A DNA stretch of 64,000 bases from Amycolatopsis methanolica 239 (GCF_000739085.1 NZ_CP009110.1:620001-684000); one strand, 5' to 3'. Numbered from the stretch's first letter, positions 46,476 through 57,586 are shown. The notes: generated by a model from the letters alone, not told the origin. Made by a program: numbers and translations.

Positions 46476-47320
46476 TGGGCCAGAAGATCAACCCGCACGG
46501 CTTCCGGCTGGGGATCACCACCGACTGGAAGTCGCGCTGGTACGCCGACAAGCAGTACGCGGAGTACGTGGCCGAGGACGTCAAGATCCGCAAGCTGCTG
46601 TCCACGGGCATGGAGCGCGCCGGCATCTCCAAGGTCGAGATCGAGCGCACCCGTGACCGCGTGCGCGTCGACATCCACACCGCGCGTCCGGGCATCGTGA
46701 TCGGCCGCCGTGGCGCGGAGGCCGACCGGATCCGCGGCTCGCTGGAGAAGCTGACCGGCAAGCAGGTCCAGCTGAACATCCTTGAGGTCAAGAACCCCGA
46801 GGCCGACGCGCAGCTGGTCGCCCAGAGCGTCGCCGAGCAGCTGTCCAACCGCGTGGCGTTCCGCCGCGCGATGCGCAAGGCGATCCAGACGACCATGCGC
46901 TCGTCGCAGGTCAAGGGCATCCGCGTGCAGTGCAGCGGCCGCCTCGGCGGTGCCGAGATGTCGCGGTCGGAGCACTACCGCGACGGCCGGGTCCCGCTGC
47001 ACACGCTGCGTGCGGACATCGACTACGGCTTCTTCGAGGCCCGCACCACCTTCGGCCGCATCGGCGTGAAGGTGTGGATCTACAAGGGTGACCTGGTCGG
47101 CGGCCTGAAGGCCAAGGCCGAGCGGGACGCCGCGGCCGCCAACGAGCGTCCGCGCCGGGAGCGTCCGTCGCGCCCGCGCCGTTCCGGCGCCCAGGGCACG
47201 ACGCCGACCTCGACCGAAGCCGGCCGCGCCGCTGCCGCCGCGAAGGCCGACACGGATGTCGCGACCAGCGAGGCGCCCGCGCAGGGTTCGCCGGACGCGG
47301 CCGAGAAGACGGAGGGCTGA
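46475..47320 (+). CDS. rpsC: 30S ribosomal protein S3
   Basis: 281 residues. [20 protein letters not shown], a KH domain ([15 protein letters not shown]) and the C-terminal S3 domain with [13 protein letters not shown]. Residues about 215-281 form a low-complexity Ala/Arg/Pro/Glu tail absent from E. coli S3 (233 aa) but usual in actinobacteria. S3 lines the mRNA entry channel. GTG start overlapping the rplV stop. Confidence 0.97.
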   Translation: MGQKINPHGFRLGITTDWKSRWYADKQYAEYVAEDVKIRKLLSTGMERAGISKVEIERTRDRVRVDIHTARPGIVIGRRGAEADRIRGSLEKLTGKQVQLNILEVKNPEADAQLVAQSVAEQLSNRVAFRRAMRKAIQTTMRSSQVKGIRVQCSGRLGGAEMSRSEHYRDGRVPLHTLRADIDYGFFEARTTFGRIGVKVWIYKGDLVGGLKAKAERDAAAANERPRRERPSRPRRSGAQGTTPTSTEAGRAAAAAKADTDVATSEAPAQGSPDAAEKTEG

Positions 47321-47323
47321 GGC

Positions 47324-47742
<419 letters not shown>

Positions 47743-47743
<1 letters not shown>

Positions 47744-47991
47744 TGGCGCAGGCAGGTGTCGCCGCCGCAGAGCTGCGTGAGCTCACCAACGAGGAGCTCG
47801 TGCTGCGCCTGAAGGAAGCGAAGGAGGAGCTGTTCAACCTCCGCTTCCAGATGGCCACCGGGCAGCTGGACAACAACCGCCGCCTCCGCACCGTCCGTGC
47901 CGACATCGCTCGGATCTACACGGTGATGCGGGAGCGCGAGCTCGGCCTGTCCGTTTCCCCCGACGCCGAGAATGAAGAAGGTGCTGCCTGA
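47743..47991 (+). CDS. rpmC: 50S ribosomal protein L29
   Basis: 82 residues. Two-helix protein with [52 protein letters not shown]. An extra 15-residue C-terminal tail ([14 protein letters not shown]) is present. L29 sits by the tunnel exit next to L23. Start and stop overlap neighbours by one base. Confidence 0.97.
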
Positions 47992-48302
47992 TGAGTGAGC
48001 AGACCCCAGAGCTCGCGACCTCGGAGCAGAGCACTGTGTTCTCTGGATCCGGTCGCAACTACCGCAAGGTCCGTGAGGGCTACGTCGTCTCGGACAAGAT
48101 GGACAAGACGATCGTGGTCGAGCTCGAGGACCGCAAGAAGCACCGCCGCTACGGCAAGGTTCTCCGCTCCACCAGCAAGGTGAAGGCGCACGACGAGGAG
48201 AACACCGCCGGCATCGGTGACCGCGTGATCCTCATGGAGACCCGCCCGACCTCGGCCACCAAGCGGTGGCGGCTCGTGCGGATCGTGGAGAAGGCCAAGT
48301 AA
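47991..48302 (+). CDS. rpsQ: 30S ribosomal protein S17
   Basis: 103 residues. S17 OB-fold core [35 protein letters not shown] and [22 protein letters not shown]. The first 18 residues are an acidic/Ser/Thr extension beyond the E. coli protein. Last gene of the S10 operon, followed by a hairpin. Confidence 0.97.
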   Translation: MSEQTPELATSEQSTVFSGSGRNYRKVREGYVVSDKMDKTIVVELEDRKKHRRYGKVLRSTSKVKAHDEENTAGIGDRVILMETRPTSATKRWRLVRIVEKAK

Positions 48303-48304
48303 TC

Positions 48305-48325
48305 GGAGGCCCATTTCGGGCCTCC
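48305..48325 (+). terminator. Hairpin between the S10 and spc operons
   Basis: Perfect 8-bp stem GGAGGCCC/GGGCCTCC with loop ATTTC, two bases after the rpsQ stop. It may be a partial terminator or processing site separating rpsQ from rplN. Confidence 0.65.
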
Positions 48326-48381
48326 TCCGTTCCGCCAGGCTCGCCGGAAGGTGAGAACCGGCGCGACATACAGGAGTTGAC

Positions 48382-48750
48382 GTGATCCAGCAGGAGTCGC
48401 GGCTGCGAGTCGCCGACAACACGGGTGCCAAGGAGATCCTCTGCATCCGCGTGCTCGGTGGCTCGGGACGGCGCTACGCGGGTATCGGCGACATCATCGT
48501 CGCCACCGTCAAGGACGCCATCCCGGCTGCCGGGGTGAAGAAGGGTGACGTGGTCAAGGCCGTCGTCGTCCGCACGACGAAGGAGCGGCGTCGCCCGGAC
48601 GGCTCCTACATCAAGTTCGACGAGAACGCCGCCGTGCTCATCAAGAACGACAACGAGCCGCGCGGCACCCGCATCTTCGGCCCGGTCGGCCGTGAGCTGC
48701 GTGACCGCAAGTTCATGAAGATCATCTCGCTGGCGCCGGAGGTGCTCTGA
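48382..48750 (+). CDS. rplN: 50S ribosomal protein L14
   Basis: 122 residues, exact family length: [27 protein letters not shown] and the C-terminal [19 protein letters not shown]. First gene of the spc operon. GTG at 48382 after AGGAGTTGAC. Its TGA overlaps the rplX start. Confidence 0.98.
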   Translation: MIQQESRLRVADNTGAKEILCIRVLGGSGRRYAGIGDIIVATVKDAIPAAGVKKGDVVKAVVVRTTKERRRPDGSYIKFDENAAVLIKNDNEPRGTRIFGPVGRELRDRKFMKIISLAPEVL

Positions 48751-49064
48751 TGAAGGTGAAGAAGGGCGACACGGTCGTCGTCATCGCCGGCAAGGACAAG
48801 GGCGCCAAGGGCAAGGTCATCAAGGCCTACCCGGAGCGCCAGCGGGTGCTGGTCGAGGGCGTGAACCGGATCAAGAAGCACACCCGGATCTCCCAGACCC
48901 AGCGCGGCGCGCAGTCCGGCGGCATCGTGACGCAGGAGGCCCCGATCCACGTGTCGAACGTGATGGTCGTGGACTCCGACGGCAAGCCGACCCGCGTGGG
49001 CTACCGCATCGGCGAGGACGGCAAGAAGGTTCGCATCTCGCGCCGGACCGGTAAGGACATCTGA
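48750..49064 (+). CDS. rplX: 50S ribosomal protein L24
   Basis: 104 residues with a KOW motif ([27 protein letters not shown]) and the 50S assembly-initiator region ([14 protein letters not shown]). One-base overlaps on both sides. Confidence 0.98.
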   Translation: MKVKKGDTVVVIAGKDKGAKGKVIKAYPERQRVLVEGVNRIKKHTRISQTQRGAQSGGIVTQEAPIHVSNVMVVDSDGKPTRVGYRIGEDGKKVRISRRTGKDI

Positions 49065-49627
49065 TGACGACCGCAGAGAAGATCGTGCCGCGGTTGAAGA
49101 CGCGGTACCGCGAAGAGATCAAGGGCGAGCTCCGCAGCGAGTTCGGCTACGAGAACGTCCACCAGATCCCGGGCGTGGTCAAGGTCGTCGTCAACATGGG
49201 TGTCGGCGACGCCGCGCGGGACAGCAAGCTGATCGACGGTGCGATCCGCGACCTCGCGGCCATCACCGGTCAGAAGCCCGAGGTGCGCCGGGCGCGCAAG
49301 TCCATCGCGCAGTTCAAGCTGCGTGAGGGCCAGCCGATCGGTGCGCGCGTGACGCTGCGCGGCGACCGCATGTGGGAGTTCCTGGACCGGCTGCTGACGA
49401 TCGCGCTGCCGCGTATCCGCGACTTCCGCGGGCTGTCGGCCAAGCAGTTCGACGGCAACGGCAACTACACCTTCGGTCTCAACGAGCAGTCCATGTTCCA
49501 CGAGATCGACCCCGACTCCATCGACCGCCCCCGCGGCATGGACGTCACCGTTGTCACCACCGCTACCACCGACGACGAGGGCCGCGCGCTGCTCCGCAAG
49601 CTCGGCTTCCCGTTCAAGGAGAACTGA
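49064..49627 (+). CDS. rplE: 50S ribosomal protein L5
   Basis: 187 residues. [17 protein letters not shown] and [34 protein letters not shown]5 binds 5S rRNA in the central protuberance. TGATG overlaps with both neighbours. Confidence 0.98.
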   Translation: MTTAEKIVPRLKTRYREEIKGELRSEFGYENVHQIPGVVKVVVNMGVGDAARDSKLIDGAIRDLAAITGQKPEVRRARKSIAQFKLREGQPIGARVTLRGDRMWEFLDRLLTIALPRIRDFRGLSAKQFDGNGNYTFGLNEQSMFHEIDPDSIDRPRGMDVTVVTTATTDDEGRALLRKLGFPFKEN

Positions 49628-49812
49628 TGGCCAAGAAGGCTCTGATCGCCAAGGCGGCCCGCAAGCCGAAGTTCAAGGTGCGTGCCTACACGCGCTGCAA
49701 CAAGTGCGGCCGGCCCCACTCGGTGTTCCGCAAGTTCGGACTGTGCCGGGTTTGCCTGCGCGAGATGGCGCACGCGGGCGAACTCCCCGGTGTGTCCAAG
49801 TCCAGCTGGTAG
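49627..49812 (+). CDS. rpsZ: 30S ribosomal protein S14 type Z (zinc-binding)
   Basis: 61 residues, the short S14 form. Cys pairs CNKC and CRVC form the zinc site; the remainder ([31 protein letters not shown]) is typical. Long Zn-free S14 paralogues elsewhere are Zur-controlled. ATG overlaps the rplE stop. Confidence 0.97.
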   Translation: MAKKALIAKAARKPKFKVRAYTRCNKCGRPHSVFRKFGLCRVCLREMAHAGELPGVSKSSW

Positions 49813-49886
49813 GAACGACAGAAGCTCCCACTTCGCCACAGGCCCTCTGACTAGGGGGAACCAGGCGAGAAAGGTTGAAGGTCACC

Positions 49887-50285
49887 ATGACGATGACCGA
49901 CCCCATCGCAGACTTCCTGACACGTCTGCGGAACGCCAACTCGGCGTACCACGACGAGGTCGTGGTGCCGCACTCGAAGCTCAAGGCGAACATCGCCGAG
50001 ATCCTGAAGCGCGAGGGTTACATCTCGGGCTACCGGGACGAGCCGGGTGAGAAGCACAAGAACCTCATCGTGGAACTGAAGTACGGCCGCAACCGCGAGC
50101 GCAGCATCGCCGGTCTGCGCCGCGTGTCCAAGCCGGGTCTGCGGGTGTACGCCAAGTCGACCGAGCTGCCGAGCGTGCTGGGCGGGCTGGGTATCGCGAT
50201 CATCTCGACGTCGGGCGGCCTTCAGACCGACCGGCAGGCCAAGCGCAACGGTGTGGGCGGGGAAGTCCTCGCCTACGTCTGGTAA
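49887..50285 (+). CDS. rpsH: 30S ribosomal protein S8
   Basis: 132 residues from the ATG at 49887 ([18 protein letters not shown]), the usual length; the upstream TTG at 49875 and the internal ATG at 49893 are less likely. GAAGG lies four to five bases upstream. S8 binds the central 16S domain and in E. coli represses the spc operon. C-terminal [26 protein letters not shown] is conserved. Confidence 0.97.
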   Translation: MTMTDPIADFLTRLRNANSAYHDEVVVPHSKLKANIAEILKREGYISGYRDEPGEKHKNLIVELKYGRNRERSIAGLRRVSKPGLRVYAKSTELPSVLGGLGIAIISTSGGLQTDRQAKRNGVGGEVLAYVW

Positions 50286-50302
50286 CGGAAGGGAGAGCAG
50301 GC

Positions 50303-50842
50303 ATGTCGCGCATCGGTAAGCAGCCGATCACCGTCCCTTCCGGGGTCGAGGTGACCATCGACGGCCAGAACATTTCGGTGAAGGGGCCCAAGGGCACCCT
50401 TTCGCACACTGTCGCCGAGCCGATCACGGTCGAGCGTGGTGAGGACGGCGCGCTGCTGGTCAAGCGCCCGGACGACGAGCGGGAGAGCCGTGCGCTGCAC
50501 GGTCTGACCCGCACGCTGGTCAACAACCTGGTCGTGGGTGTGACCGAGGGTTACGAGAAGAAGCTCGAGATCCACGGTGTCGGTTACCGCGTCCAGGCCA
50601 AGGGCAGCAACCTCGAGTTCGCCCTCGGCTACAGCCACCCCGTGCTGATCGAGGCGCCGGAAGGCATCACCTTCAAGGTCGAGACCCCGACCCGGTTCTC
50701 CGTGTCCGGCATCGACAAGCAGAAGGTCGGCCAGATCGCCGCGGTGATCCGCCGGCTCCGCCGTCCGGACCCGTACAAGGGCAAGGGGCTGCGCTACGAG
50801 GGTGAGCGCATCCGTCGCAAGGTCGGAAAGACGGGTAAGTGA
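50303..50842 (+). CDS. rplF: 50S ribosomal protein L6
   Basis: 179 residues. [25 protein letters not shown], and the C-terminal [14 protein letters not shown] motif. L6 lies near the sarcin-ricin loop. It precedes rplR with no real spacer. Confidence 0.98.
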   Translation: MSRIGKQPITVPSGVEVTIDGQNISVKGPKGTLSHTVAEPITVERGEDGALLVKRPDDERESRALHGLTRTLVNNLVVGVTEGYEKKLEIHGVGYRVQAKGSNLEFALGYSHPVLIEAPEGITFKVETPTRFSVSGIDKQKVGQIAAVIRRLRRPDPYKGKGLRYEGERIRRKVGKTGK

Positions 50843-50844
50843 TC

Positions 50845-51246
50845 ATGAGCGAAACGGCAACGAAGAAGCGGAAGCCGGTCGGCAAGGACATCTCGACCCG
50901 GCGCCGCGTCGCGAAGGCGCGCCGTCACTTCCGGCTTCGCAAGAAGGTCGGCGGGACCGCTCAGCGGCCCCGGCTGGTCATCCACCGGTCCTCTCGGCAC
51001 ATCACGGTCCAGGTGATCGACGACGTGGCAGGCCACACGGTCGCCTCGGCGTCGAGCCTCGAGGCCGACGTGCGTGCGCTCGAGGGCGACAAGAAGGCCA
51101 AGGCCGCCAAGGTCGGCGAGCTCGTGGCCGCCCGCGCCAAGGGTGCGGGCATCTCCAGCGTCGTGTTCGACCGCGGTGGCAACCGCTACCACGGCCGCAT
51201 CGCCGCGCTGGCCGACGCCGCTCGCGAGGCGGGGTTGGAGTTCTGA
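50845..51246 (+). CDS. rplR: 50S ribosomal protein L18
   Basis: 133 residues from the ATG at 50845 ([17 protein letters not shown]); a GTG at 50839 that overlaps the rplF stop (GTGA) is an alternative adding two residues. Basic N-terminus and the 5S-binding core [21 protein letters not shown]...[31 protein letters not shown]. Confidence 0.96.
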   Translation: MSETATKKRKPVGKDISTRRRVAKARRHFRLRKKVGGTAQRPRLVIHRSSRHITVQVIDDVAGHTVASASSLEADVRALEGDKKAKAAKVGELVAARAKGAGISSVVFDRGGNRYHGRIAALADAAREAGLEF

Positions 51247-51283
51247 GAACCATGCACATGCTCGCGAATGGAAGGAAAGCCTG

Positions 51284-51913
51284 ATGCCGGGACGTACACG
51301 GCAGGGCGGTGGACAGGGCGGTCCGGGCGGCAACGACCGCGACCGTCGTGACCGCCGCGATCGCCGCGACGGTGGCCGTGGCGGGGCCGGCCAGGAGAAG
51401 ACCCCGCACCTCGAGCGCGTCGTCGCGATCAACCGCGTCGCCAAGGTCGTGAAGGGTGGTCGTCGCTTCAGCTTCACCGCCCTGGTGGTCGTCGGTGACG
51501 GCGACGGTCAGGTCGGCGTCGGCTACGGCAAGGCCAAGGAAGTTCCCGCGGCCATCGCCAAGGGCGTCGAGGAAGCGAAGAAGAACTTCTTCCGCGTTCC
51601 CCGGATCGCCGGCACGATCCCGCACCCGGTCCAGGGTGAGGAGGCCGCTGGTGTGGTCCTGCTCCGCCCGGCCAGCGCCGGTACCGGTGTCATCGCCGGT
51701 GGCCCGGTGCGTGCCGTGCTGGAGTGCGCGGGGGTGCACGACGTGCTGTCGAAGTCGCTCGGCTCGGACAACGCGATCAACATCGTGCACGCCACCGTGG
51801 CGGCCCTGAAGGGCCTCCAGCGTCCGGAGGAGGTGGCGGCCCGTCGCGGTCTGCCGCTCGAGGACGTCGCGCCGGCCCGGATGCTGCGTCAGCGTGCGGG
51901 ACAGGGGGTCTGA
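51284..51913 (+). CDS. rpsE: 30S ribosomal protein S5
   Basis: 209 residues. A Gly/Arg/Asp-rich N-terminal extension (residues 1-37) precedes the S5 core ([45 protein letters not shown]), including the VKGGRRF loop of spectinomycin resistance, which looks wild type. The ATG at 51284 follows GGAAGGAAAG; the open frame upstream is out of homology. Confidence 0.96.
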   Translation: MPGRTRQGGGQGGPGGNDRDRRDRRDRRDGGRGGAGQEKTPHLERVVAINRVAKVVKGGRRFSFTALVVVGDGDGQVGVGYGKAKEVPAAIAKGVEEAKKNFFRVPRIAGTIPHPVQGEEAAGVVLLRPASAGTGVIAGGPVRAVLECAGVHDVLSKSLGSDNAINIVHATVAALKGLQRPEEVAARRGLPLEDVAPARMLRQRAGQGV

Positions 51914-51914
51914 C

Positions 51915-52100
51915 ATGGCTCAGCTCAAGGTGACCCAGGTCAAGAGCAAGATCGGCACCAAGCACAACCACCGGGAGTCCCTGCGGACCCTCGGGCTGCG
52001 CAAGATCCGGCAGTCCGTGGTGCGCGAGGACACCCCGGAGGTCCGCGGTCTGATCCACACCGTCCGCCACCTCGTGACTGTTGAGGAGGTCCAGGCATGA
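51915..52100 (+). CDS. rpmD: 50S ribosomal protein L30
   Basis: 61 residues: [51 protein letters not shown]. The ATG at 51915 is one base after the rpsE stop. ATGA overlap with rplO. Confidence 0.97.
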   Translation: MAQLKVTQVKSKIGTKHNHRESLRTLGLRKIRQSVVREDTPEVRGLIHTVRHLVTVEEVQA

Positions 52101-52543
52101 CGGCCATCAAGATCCACCACCTGCGCCCCGCCCCGGGCGCCAAGCGCGACAAGATCCGCGTCGGTCGTGGTGAGGGTTCGAAGGGCAAGACCGCCGGTCG
52201 CGGTACGAAGGGCACCAAGGCCCGGAAGAACGTGCCCGCCGGTTTCGAGGGTGGGCAGATGCCCATCCACATGCGGCTGCCGAAGCTGCGTGGCTTCAAG
52301 AACCGCTTCCGCACCGAGTACCAGCCGGTGAACGTCGGCGACATCGCCCGGGTCTTCCCGGACGGTGGCGACGTCACCAAGGAACAGCTGGTCGAGCGCG
52401 GTCTGGTTCGCAAGAACGAGCTCGTCAAGGTCCTCGGCAACGGCGACCTGAACGGCGTTAAGCTGAACGTCACCGCCGACAAGTTCTCCTCGTCCGCGAA
52501 GGAGAAGCTCGAGGCGGCCGGCGGTTCGGCCACTGAGCTCTGA
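52097..52543 (+). CDS. rplO: 50S ribosomal protein L15
   Basis: 148 residues. Gly/Arg-rich N-terminus ([25 protein letters not shown]) followed by [24 protein letters not shown]15 threads into the 50S core. It normally precedes secY; here a terminator and an inserted segment of about 1.9 kb separate them. Confidence 0.97.
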   Translation: MTAIKIHHLRPAPGAKRDKIRVGRGEGSKGKTAGRGTKGTKARKNVPAGFEGGQMPIHMRLPKLRGFKNRFRTEYQPVNVGDIARVFPDGGDVTKEQLVERGLVRKNELVKVLGNGDLNGVKLNVTADKFSSSAKEKLEAAGGSATEL

Positions 52544-52556
52544 TCCTTTACAGGCA

Positions 52557-52588
52557 ACGGCCCGTCGGTCTTCGGACCGGCGGGCCGT
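52557..52588 (+). terminator. Terminator after rplO
   Basis: 14-bp stem (52557-52570 and 52575-52588, one G-U mismatch) with a TTCG tetraloop and TTTCTGTTT tail, 14 bases after rplO. Confidence 0.92.
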
Positions 52589-52696
52589 TTCTGTTTGGCC
52601 CGTCCGGCCGCACGGCGCTGCTCCAGGGGGATGACCTGCGCCGATCGTGACGCTCTCGTGACGGCTGTGCTCGCGTCGCGGTGTCACCATCGGACG

Positions 52697-53437
52697 ATGT
52701 CGTTCCCGGCGGCACCACCCCCCATGGGCTACGCGCCCGTGCCCCATCGGCCCTCCGGGTGGCAGGGGAAGCGGGTCGCAGGCGCCGTACTGGCTCTGCT
52801 CGCCGCGGCGGCCGCCCTCACCGGAGCGTTCCTACCGCTGTTCGTCGGCGAGCTGCGATTCAACGGCGAGACCCAGCTGAAGCTGACGGTGACCGGGTGG
52901 GACCTCAGCGCGGAAGCGGCCGGCCCCGGTATCCCGACGTCGACGGCCGGGGAGCCCGTCCGCAACGGCTGGGCCCTGGCCGGAGCGGGGTTGCTGCTGC
53001 TCATCGCGGCCATGATCGGCTTTGCCGCCGCCCGTCGCGCGTCGTCGCCCGGCGGGAAGTTCGCCGCCGCACTGGCGGGCGGTATCGGCGCAGGCTTCCT
53101 CGCCGCGACCACGCTGTCGATCGTTCTCCAGGCCATCAGCCTGCACGAAAGCTTCCGCCCGGCCGGCATCGCCGAGGGCAACGACGGCGTCACCACCGCG
53201 GACAGCTTGGGCGTCGGATTCTGGCTCGTCGCGGGCGCGACGGTGCTGGCGATCGTGGCCGCGGCGCTGGCCGCCGGCCGAGGGAAACGCGCGCCCGCCC
53301 CACCACCTCCGACGTACGACTACGATCCGGTGACCCCGCGCTACGGATTCCCCGCGCAGCAGCCTCTCCCGCGCCCACAGCCACCCGCCGACGGCGGCGA
53401 CGCGCTCAACCCCCACCGCGACCAGCCCGGCTCGTGA
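52697..53437 (+). CDS. Predicted four-helix membrane protein, function unknown
   Basis: 246 residues from the ATG at 52697 (MSFPAAPPPMGYAP). Pro-rich N-terminus, then four hydrophobic helices (about 23-44, 90-110, 120-142, 178-200) and a Pro/Tyr-rich cytoplasmic tail (YDYDPVTPRYGFPAQQPLP). The first extracytoplasmic loop (ELRFNGETQLKLTVTGWDLSAEAAGPGIPTST) is polar. Its composition resembles small membrane proteins linked to T7SS or cell envelope in Pseudonocardiaceae, but no family is certain. It has no good ribosome site, so it may be leaderless. It interrupts the usual rplO-secY linkage. Confidence 0.7.
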   Translation: MSFPAAPPPMGYAPVPHRPSGWQGKRVAGAVLALLAAAAALTGAFLPLFVGELRFNGETQLKLTVTGWDLSAEAAGPGIPTSTAGEPVRNGWALAGAGLLLLIAAMIGFAAARRASSPGGKFAAALAGGIGAGFLAATTLSIVLQAISLHESFRPAGIAEGNDGVTTADSLGVGFWLVAGATVLAIVAAALAAGRGKRAPAPPPPTYDYDPVTPRYGFPAQQPLPRPQPPADGGDALNPHRDQPGS

Positions 53438-53598
53438 CCGCCGGCTGGGCGGGCGTGGCGGGTGGGAAGTGGGGCGCGCGGCATGCGCCGTGGCGCACAA
53501 GGAGTTCCGCGTCACCTACCCGCACCGCCGTGCTCAACCCGCTGCGCGAGGAACCGGCCAGGCGGTCACCGTGGCTGTCTTCGCCGGTCCGCCGTACG

Positions 53599-54246
53599 TC
53601 ACTCCGTCGGGTACGACCACTCCCAGCCTTCGCCCTTGATCTCGGGGCTGTTCTGGATCAGCGTGCCGTTCGCTTCCGGGACGACCAGCGCGACCGCGCC
53701 GGTGAGCTCCTGGTTCCGCTGGTACGGCACCGGCAGCGGTCCGCTCCCCGGCTCGGTGGATCGGCACAGCGAGGCGCTCGCCGGCGTGGTTCCGCCGTTC
53801 GCCCCGGGTTCGGCGAACCTGTACTGAAACGCCTCGGGAATCAGCTCGGCGGCGTTCTTGTCCGGGCCGGTGTTGGCCCGCACGTGCAGCAGGAGAACGT
53901 GCTTCGTGCCCGTCGAGCCGTTGCACGGCGGGTCGATCTCGATCTTCTCGATGGTCCAGGTCGCGGGTTGGCTGCCATCGGCCTTGGCGCTCAGCTCGGC
54001 CGTGCCACCGAGTCGCGGCTTGGTGTAGCCGTTCGTTTCGCTCCGACCGCTGGTGGACGCGGACGGGGGAGCCGTCGGCTGCGAGGTGGCGCACGGTCTT
54101 CCCCCTTGTCCGGGTGGTGTTCGCTGCGGCCAGCTTGTTGTACCGGAAATTTCCGTCGCCCTACCCGAGAACGACGAACGCCGTCGGGTGGCAGTTGTTG
54201 TTCGGAGGATCCGGCCCCCGCCAACCGAACCCGGGCTCCGGCTCAT
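53599..54246 (-). pseudogene. Remnant of a secreted lipoprotein gene, or short CDS lacking a signal peptide
   Basis: The minus-strand frame ending at 53599 has a convincing coding C-terminus (TWTIEKIEIDPPCNG, KHVLLLHVRANTGPDKNAAELI, ALVVPEANGTLIQNSPEIKGEGWEWSYPTE), similar in style to DUF4352-like extracellular beta domains. A Cys followed by ATSQPTAPPSAS (from 54093 downwards) looks like the mature start of a lipoprotein, but no hydrophobic signal peptide precedes it in any frame. The longest frame starts at an ATG at 54246 (216 residues, GAGGT upstream), with an unlikely Arg/Ser/Thr-rich N-terminus. A 5'-degraded lipoprotein gene is the best explanation. Confidence 0.42.
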
Positions 54247-54426
54247 AACACGGCCTACCTCACAACCCTCCAACGCCCGGCTGTTAGAGTCGGGCGACGC
54301 GCTTCGGGGACCGACATGCCCCGGAGCGCTGCTGGCTTGCCAGCGACATGGTGTTCCTGCCGGCCAGCGTGCCGGCCAAGCCGATCGCCGGTGATACCCA
54401 CCGGCGACGCCGAGGAGGTCCCCCGC
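54247..54426. promoter_or_regulatory. secY upstream region with a possible promoter
   Basis: TAGAGT at 54285-54290 is a plausible -10 element for secY-adk-map, without a clear -35. The preceding 53438-53598 stretch shows nothing convincing. Confidence 0.4.
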
Positions 54427-55734
54427 GTGCTCAGCGCCTTTCGCTCGGCTCTCGCCACGCCGGACCTGCGCAAGAAGATCCTGTTCACGCTGTTGATCGT
54501 GGCCGTGTACCGGATCGGTGCGGTCACTCCGGCGCCCGGGGTCTCCTATCCCAATGTGCAGGCATGCCAGGCCGGTGCCGACCAGTCCGGCATCTACTCC
54601 CTGCTGAACCTGTTCAGCGGCGGGGCGCTCCTGCAGCTGTCGATCTTCTCGACCGGCATCATGCCGTACATCACGGCCAGCATCATCATCCAGCTGCTCA
54701 CCGTCGTCATCCCGCGGTTCGAGGAGCTGAAGAAGGAAGGCCAGGCCGGCCAGGGCAAGCTGACGCAGTACACCCGGTACCTGACGATCGCGCTGGCGAT
54801 CCTGCAGGCCACCGGTGTGGTGGCGCTCGCCGACCGCGGCCAGCTGTTCCCGGACTGCGCGCAGTCGATCATCCCGGACAACAGCATCTTCTCGCTGGCG
54901 CTGATCGTCATCACGATGACGGCGGGCACCGCGGTCATGATGTGGCTGGGCGAGCTCATCACCGAGCGCGGCGTCGGCAACGGCATGTCGGTCCTGATCT
55001 TCCTGAACATCGCCGCCCGCATCCCGGCCGAGGGCATGAACATCCTCAGCAACCAGGGCGGTCTCGTCTTCGCGCTGGTGTGCATCTTCGGCCTGGTGAT
55101 CATCGCCAGCGTCATCTTCGTCGAGCAGGGCCAGCGCCGGATCCCGGTGCAGTACGCCAAGCGGATGATCGGTCGCCGGATGTACGGCGGCACGTCGACC
55201 TACCTGCCGATCAAGGTGAACCAGGCCGGTGTCATCCCGGTCATCTTCGCTTCGTCGCTGCTGTACCTGCCGGACCTGATCAGCCGTCTGTTCGGCGACC
55301 CGACCAGCGGCTCCGGCTGGCAGGCGTTCCTGCAGACCTACGTGGTCAACCAGTCCAGCTGGGTGCACATCCTGCTGTACTTCGCGCTGATCATCTTCTT
55401 CACGTACTTCTACATCACCATCACGTTCAACGTGGATGAGCGCGCGGAGGAGATGAAGAAGTTCGGCGGCTTCATCCCGGGCATCCGCCCCGGCAGGCCG
55501 ACCGCCGAGTACCTGAGCTTCGTGCTGGGCCGGATCACCTTCCCCGGCTCGCTCTACCTCGGCATCATCGCGATCCTCCCGAACTTCTTCCTGTCCATCA
55601 CGCAGGAGGGCAACAACCAGAACTTCCCGTTCGGCGGCACTGCCGTGCTGATCATGGTCGGCGTCGGCCTCGACACGGTGAAGCAGATCGAAAGCCAGCT
55701 GATGCAGCGGAATTACGAAGGGTTCTTGCGATGA
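54427..55734 (+). CDS. secY: Protein translocase subunit SecY
   Basis: 435 residues. Ten transmembrane helices; typical blocks are [25 protein letters not shown], the [16 protein letters not shown] plug/gate region, [32 protein letters not shown] and [20 protein letters not shown]. It forms the translocon with SecE. GTG at 54427 follows GAGGAGG; the open frame extends over 1.7 kb upstream without similarity and is rejected. ATGA overlap with adk. Confidence 0.97.
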   Translation: MLSAFRSALATPDLRKKILFTLLIVAVYRIGAVTPAPGVSYPNVQACQAGADQSGIYSLLNLFSGGALLQLSIFSTGIMPYITASIIIQLLTVVIPRFEELKKEGQAGQGKLTQYTRYLTIALAILQATGVVALADRGQLFPDCAQSIIPDNSIFSLALIVITMTAGTAVMMWLGELITERGVGNGMSVLIFLNIAARIPAEGMNILSNQGGLVFALVCIFGLVIIASVIFVEQGQRRIPVQYAKRMIGRRMYGGTSTYLPIKVNQAGVIPVIFASSLLYLPDLISRLFGDPTSGSGWQAFLQTYVVNQSSWVHILLYFALIIFFTYFYITITFNVDERAEEMKKFGGFIPGIRPGRPTAEYLSFVLGRITFPGSLYLGIIAILPNFFLSITQEGNNQNFPFGGTAVLIMVGVGLDTVKQIESQLMQRNYEGFLR

Positions 55735-56285
55735 CGCGCCTGGTTCTTGTCGGCCCGCCCGGAGCAGGAAAGGGAACTCAGGCGGTAGCGCTGTCGCAGC
55801 GGCTCTCCATCCCACACATCTCCACGGGCGACCTCTTCCGCGCGCACGTGGCGGAGCAGACGCCGCTGGGCGAGGAGGCGAAGCGCTACCTCGACTCGGG
55901 CGAGCTGGTGCCGGACAGCGTCACCAACGAGATGGTCCGCGAGCGCCTGGCCGAGTCCGACACCAAGGCCGGTTTCCTGCTGGACGGGTTCCCCCGCAAC
56001 ACCAAGCAGGCCGAGGTCCTCGGCGAGATGCTGGCCGAGTCGGACAGCGCGCTCGACGCGGTCATCCAGCTCGACGTGCCGGAGGACGTCCTGGTCGAGC
56101 GCCTGCTTGGCCGCGGCCGCACGGACGACACCGAAGAGGTCATCCGCCGCAGGCAGCAGGTCTACCAGTCGGAGACCGCCCCGCTGCTGGACTACTACCG
56201 CGACATCCTGGTCAAGGTGGACGGCGTCGGCGAGGTCGACGAGGTCTCCTCGCGGATCGTGAACGCACTCGACGCGCGCGCGTGA
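55731..56285 (+). CDS. adk: Adenylate kinase
   Basis: 184 residues, the short form without the zinc lid. P-loop [10 protein letters not shown] (residues 8-17), [18 protein letters not shown] and the short lid [15 protein letters not shown]. Interconverts ATP + AMP and 2 ADP. Coupled to secY (ATGA) and map (GTGA). Confidence 0.97.
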   Translation: MTRLVLVGPPGAGKGTQAVALSQRLSIPHISTGDLFRAHVAEQTPLGEEAKRYLDSGELVPDSVTNEMVRERLAESDTKAGFLLDGFPRNTKQAEVLGEMLAESDSALDAVIQLDVPEDVLVERLLGRGRTDDTEEVIRRRQQVYQSETAPLLDYYRDILVKVDGVGEVDEVSSRIVNALDARA

Positions 56286-57094
56286 ACCTGGTGCCTTCCG
56301 TGCTCCGCCGCCACCGCGGCATCGAGATCAAGACGCCCGGGGAGCTGGACGCGATGCGGGCCGCCGGGATCGTGGTGGCCCGCACCCTCGCGGCTGTCGC
56401 CGAGGCCGCCAAGCCCGGCGTCAGCACCGGCGACCTGGACGAGATCGCCGAGCAGACCATCCGAGCGGCCGGCGCCGTGCCCTCGTTCAAGGGCTACCAC
56501 GGCTTCCCGGCCTCGATCTGCGCGTCGGTGAACGAGCAGGTCGTCCACGGCATCCCGGCGAAGACCACCGTGCTGGCCGACGGCGACCTGCTGTCCGTGG
56601 ACTGCGGCGCCATCCTCGATGGCTGGCACGGCGACTCCGCCGTCACCCTGGCCATCGGCTCGGTTTCGGCCGCTGACCAGGCGCTGTCGGCCGCCACCCG
56701 CGCCGCGATGCTCGCCGGCATCGAGGCCGCGGTGCCCGGCGCCCGGCTGACCGACATCTCGCACGCCGTGCAGTCCTCGGCCGAGACGTCGTCGGCGGCC
56801 GATGGCACCGAGTACGGCCAGATCGTCGAGTACGGCGGGCACGGCATCGGCACCGAGATGCACATGGAGCCGTTCCTGCCCAACGTCGGCAAGCCCGGCA
56901 AGGGGCCGAAGCTCAAGCCCGGCATGGCGCTGGCCATCGAGCCGATGCTGACCGGCGGCAGCGCCGAGACCGTCGAGCTCGAGGACGGCTGGACCGTGGT
57001 GACCGCGGACGGCTCGCGCGCGGCCCACTGGGAGCACACCGTCGCCGTCACCGAGGACGGCCCCCGCGTCCTGACCCTGCCCGAAGGCGCCTGA
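56282..57094 (+). CDS. map: Methionine aminopeptidase, type I
   Basis: 270 residues. Metal ligands are visible: [15 protein letters not shown] (two Asp), [15 protein letters not shown] (His), MALAIEPM (Glu) and HTVAVTEDG (Glu). Removes the initiator Met from nascent proteins. GTG at 56282 overlapping the adk stop. No N-terminal zinc finger or SH3-binding extension is present. Confidence 0.96.
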   Translation: MNLVPSVLRRHRGIEIKTPGELDAMRAAGIVVARTLAAVAEAAKPGVSTGDLDEIAEQTIRAAGAVPSFKGYHGFPASICASVNEQVVHGIPAKTTVLADGDLLSVDCGAILDGWHGDSAVTLAIGSVSAADQALSAATRAAMLAGIEAAVPGARLTDISHAVQSSAETSSAADGTEYGQIVEYGGHGIGTEMHMEPFLPNVGKPGKGPKLKPGMALAIEPMLTGGSAETVELEDGWTVVTADGSRAAHWEHTVAVTEDGPRVLTLPEGA

Positions 57095-57332
57095 CCTGCG
57101 GTTTCCCCGCTTCGGGTGCGACTTGGGGTATCGTCGGAGTGGCGTTGCCTACCACACATCACCCCGCCTCGCGAGGTGCGACACAGGCTGCGTACACTAT
57201 CTAGTCGGCGTACTCATCACGCCGGTTCCAACGCGCTCGTCAATGCTCGGGTCCTTGGGGTCGGTGCGGCGTGTCCGCCGAACGCAAGAGTTGCCAATTC
57301 GCTGCTCTACCAAGTCACGAAACGCGGAGGAC
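57095..57332. promoter_or_regulatory. map-infA intergenic region with a possible infA promoter
   Basis: TACACT at 57193-57198 is a good -10 hexamer for the infA-rpmJ-rpsM transcript, about 135 bases before infA; the -35 region is weak. The frames crossing it are not supported. Confidence 0.4.
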
Positions 57333-57554
57333 ATGGCTAAGAAAGACGGGGCCATCGAGGTCGAAGGTCGGGTCATCGAGCCACTCCCCAACGCGATGTT
57401 CCGAGTCGAGTTGGAGAACGGTCACAAGGTCCTGGCGCACATCAGCGGCAAGATGCGGCAGCACTACATCCGCATCCTCCCGGAGGACCGGGTTGTCGTC
57501 GAGCTGTCGCCGTACGACCTGTCTCGTGGGCGGATCGTCTACCGCTACAAGTGA
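57333..57554 (+). CDS. infA: Translation initiation factor IF-1
   Basis: 73 residues, exact family length: [56 protein letters not shown]-fold that occupies the 30S A site during initiation. ATG at 57333 follows GCGGAGGAC; the upstream open frame is not homologous. Confidence 0.98.
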   Translation: MAKKDGAIEVEGRVIEPLPNAMFRVELENGHKVLAHISGKMRQHYIRILPEDRVVVELSPYDLSRGRIVYRYK

Positions 57555-57586
57555 CGCGGTGAGCAACGCATAAGGAAGCAGGAGAC

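Noticed and set aside
53462..53827. 121-codon plus-strand ORF opposite the lipoprotein remnant
   Set aside because: Mirrors the better minus-strand frame and contains no recognisable segment.
52681..54426. Upstream in-frame extension of secY (about 580 codons)
   Set aside because: The frame crosses a coding gene in another frame and the rplO-secY spacer; SecY similarity starts only at 54427 with a good ribosome site.
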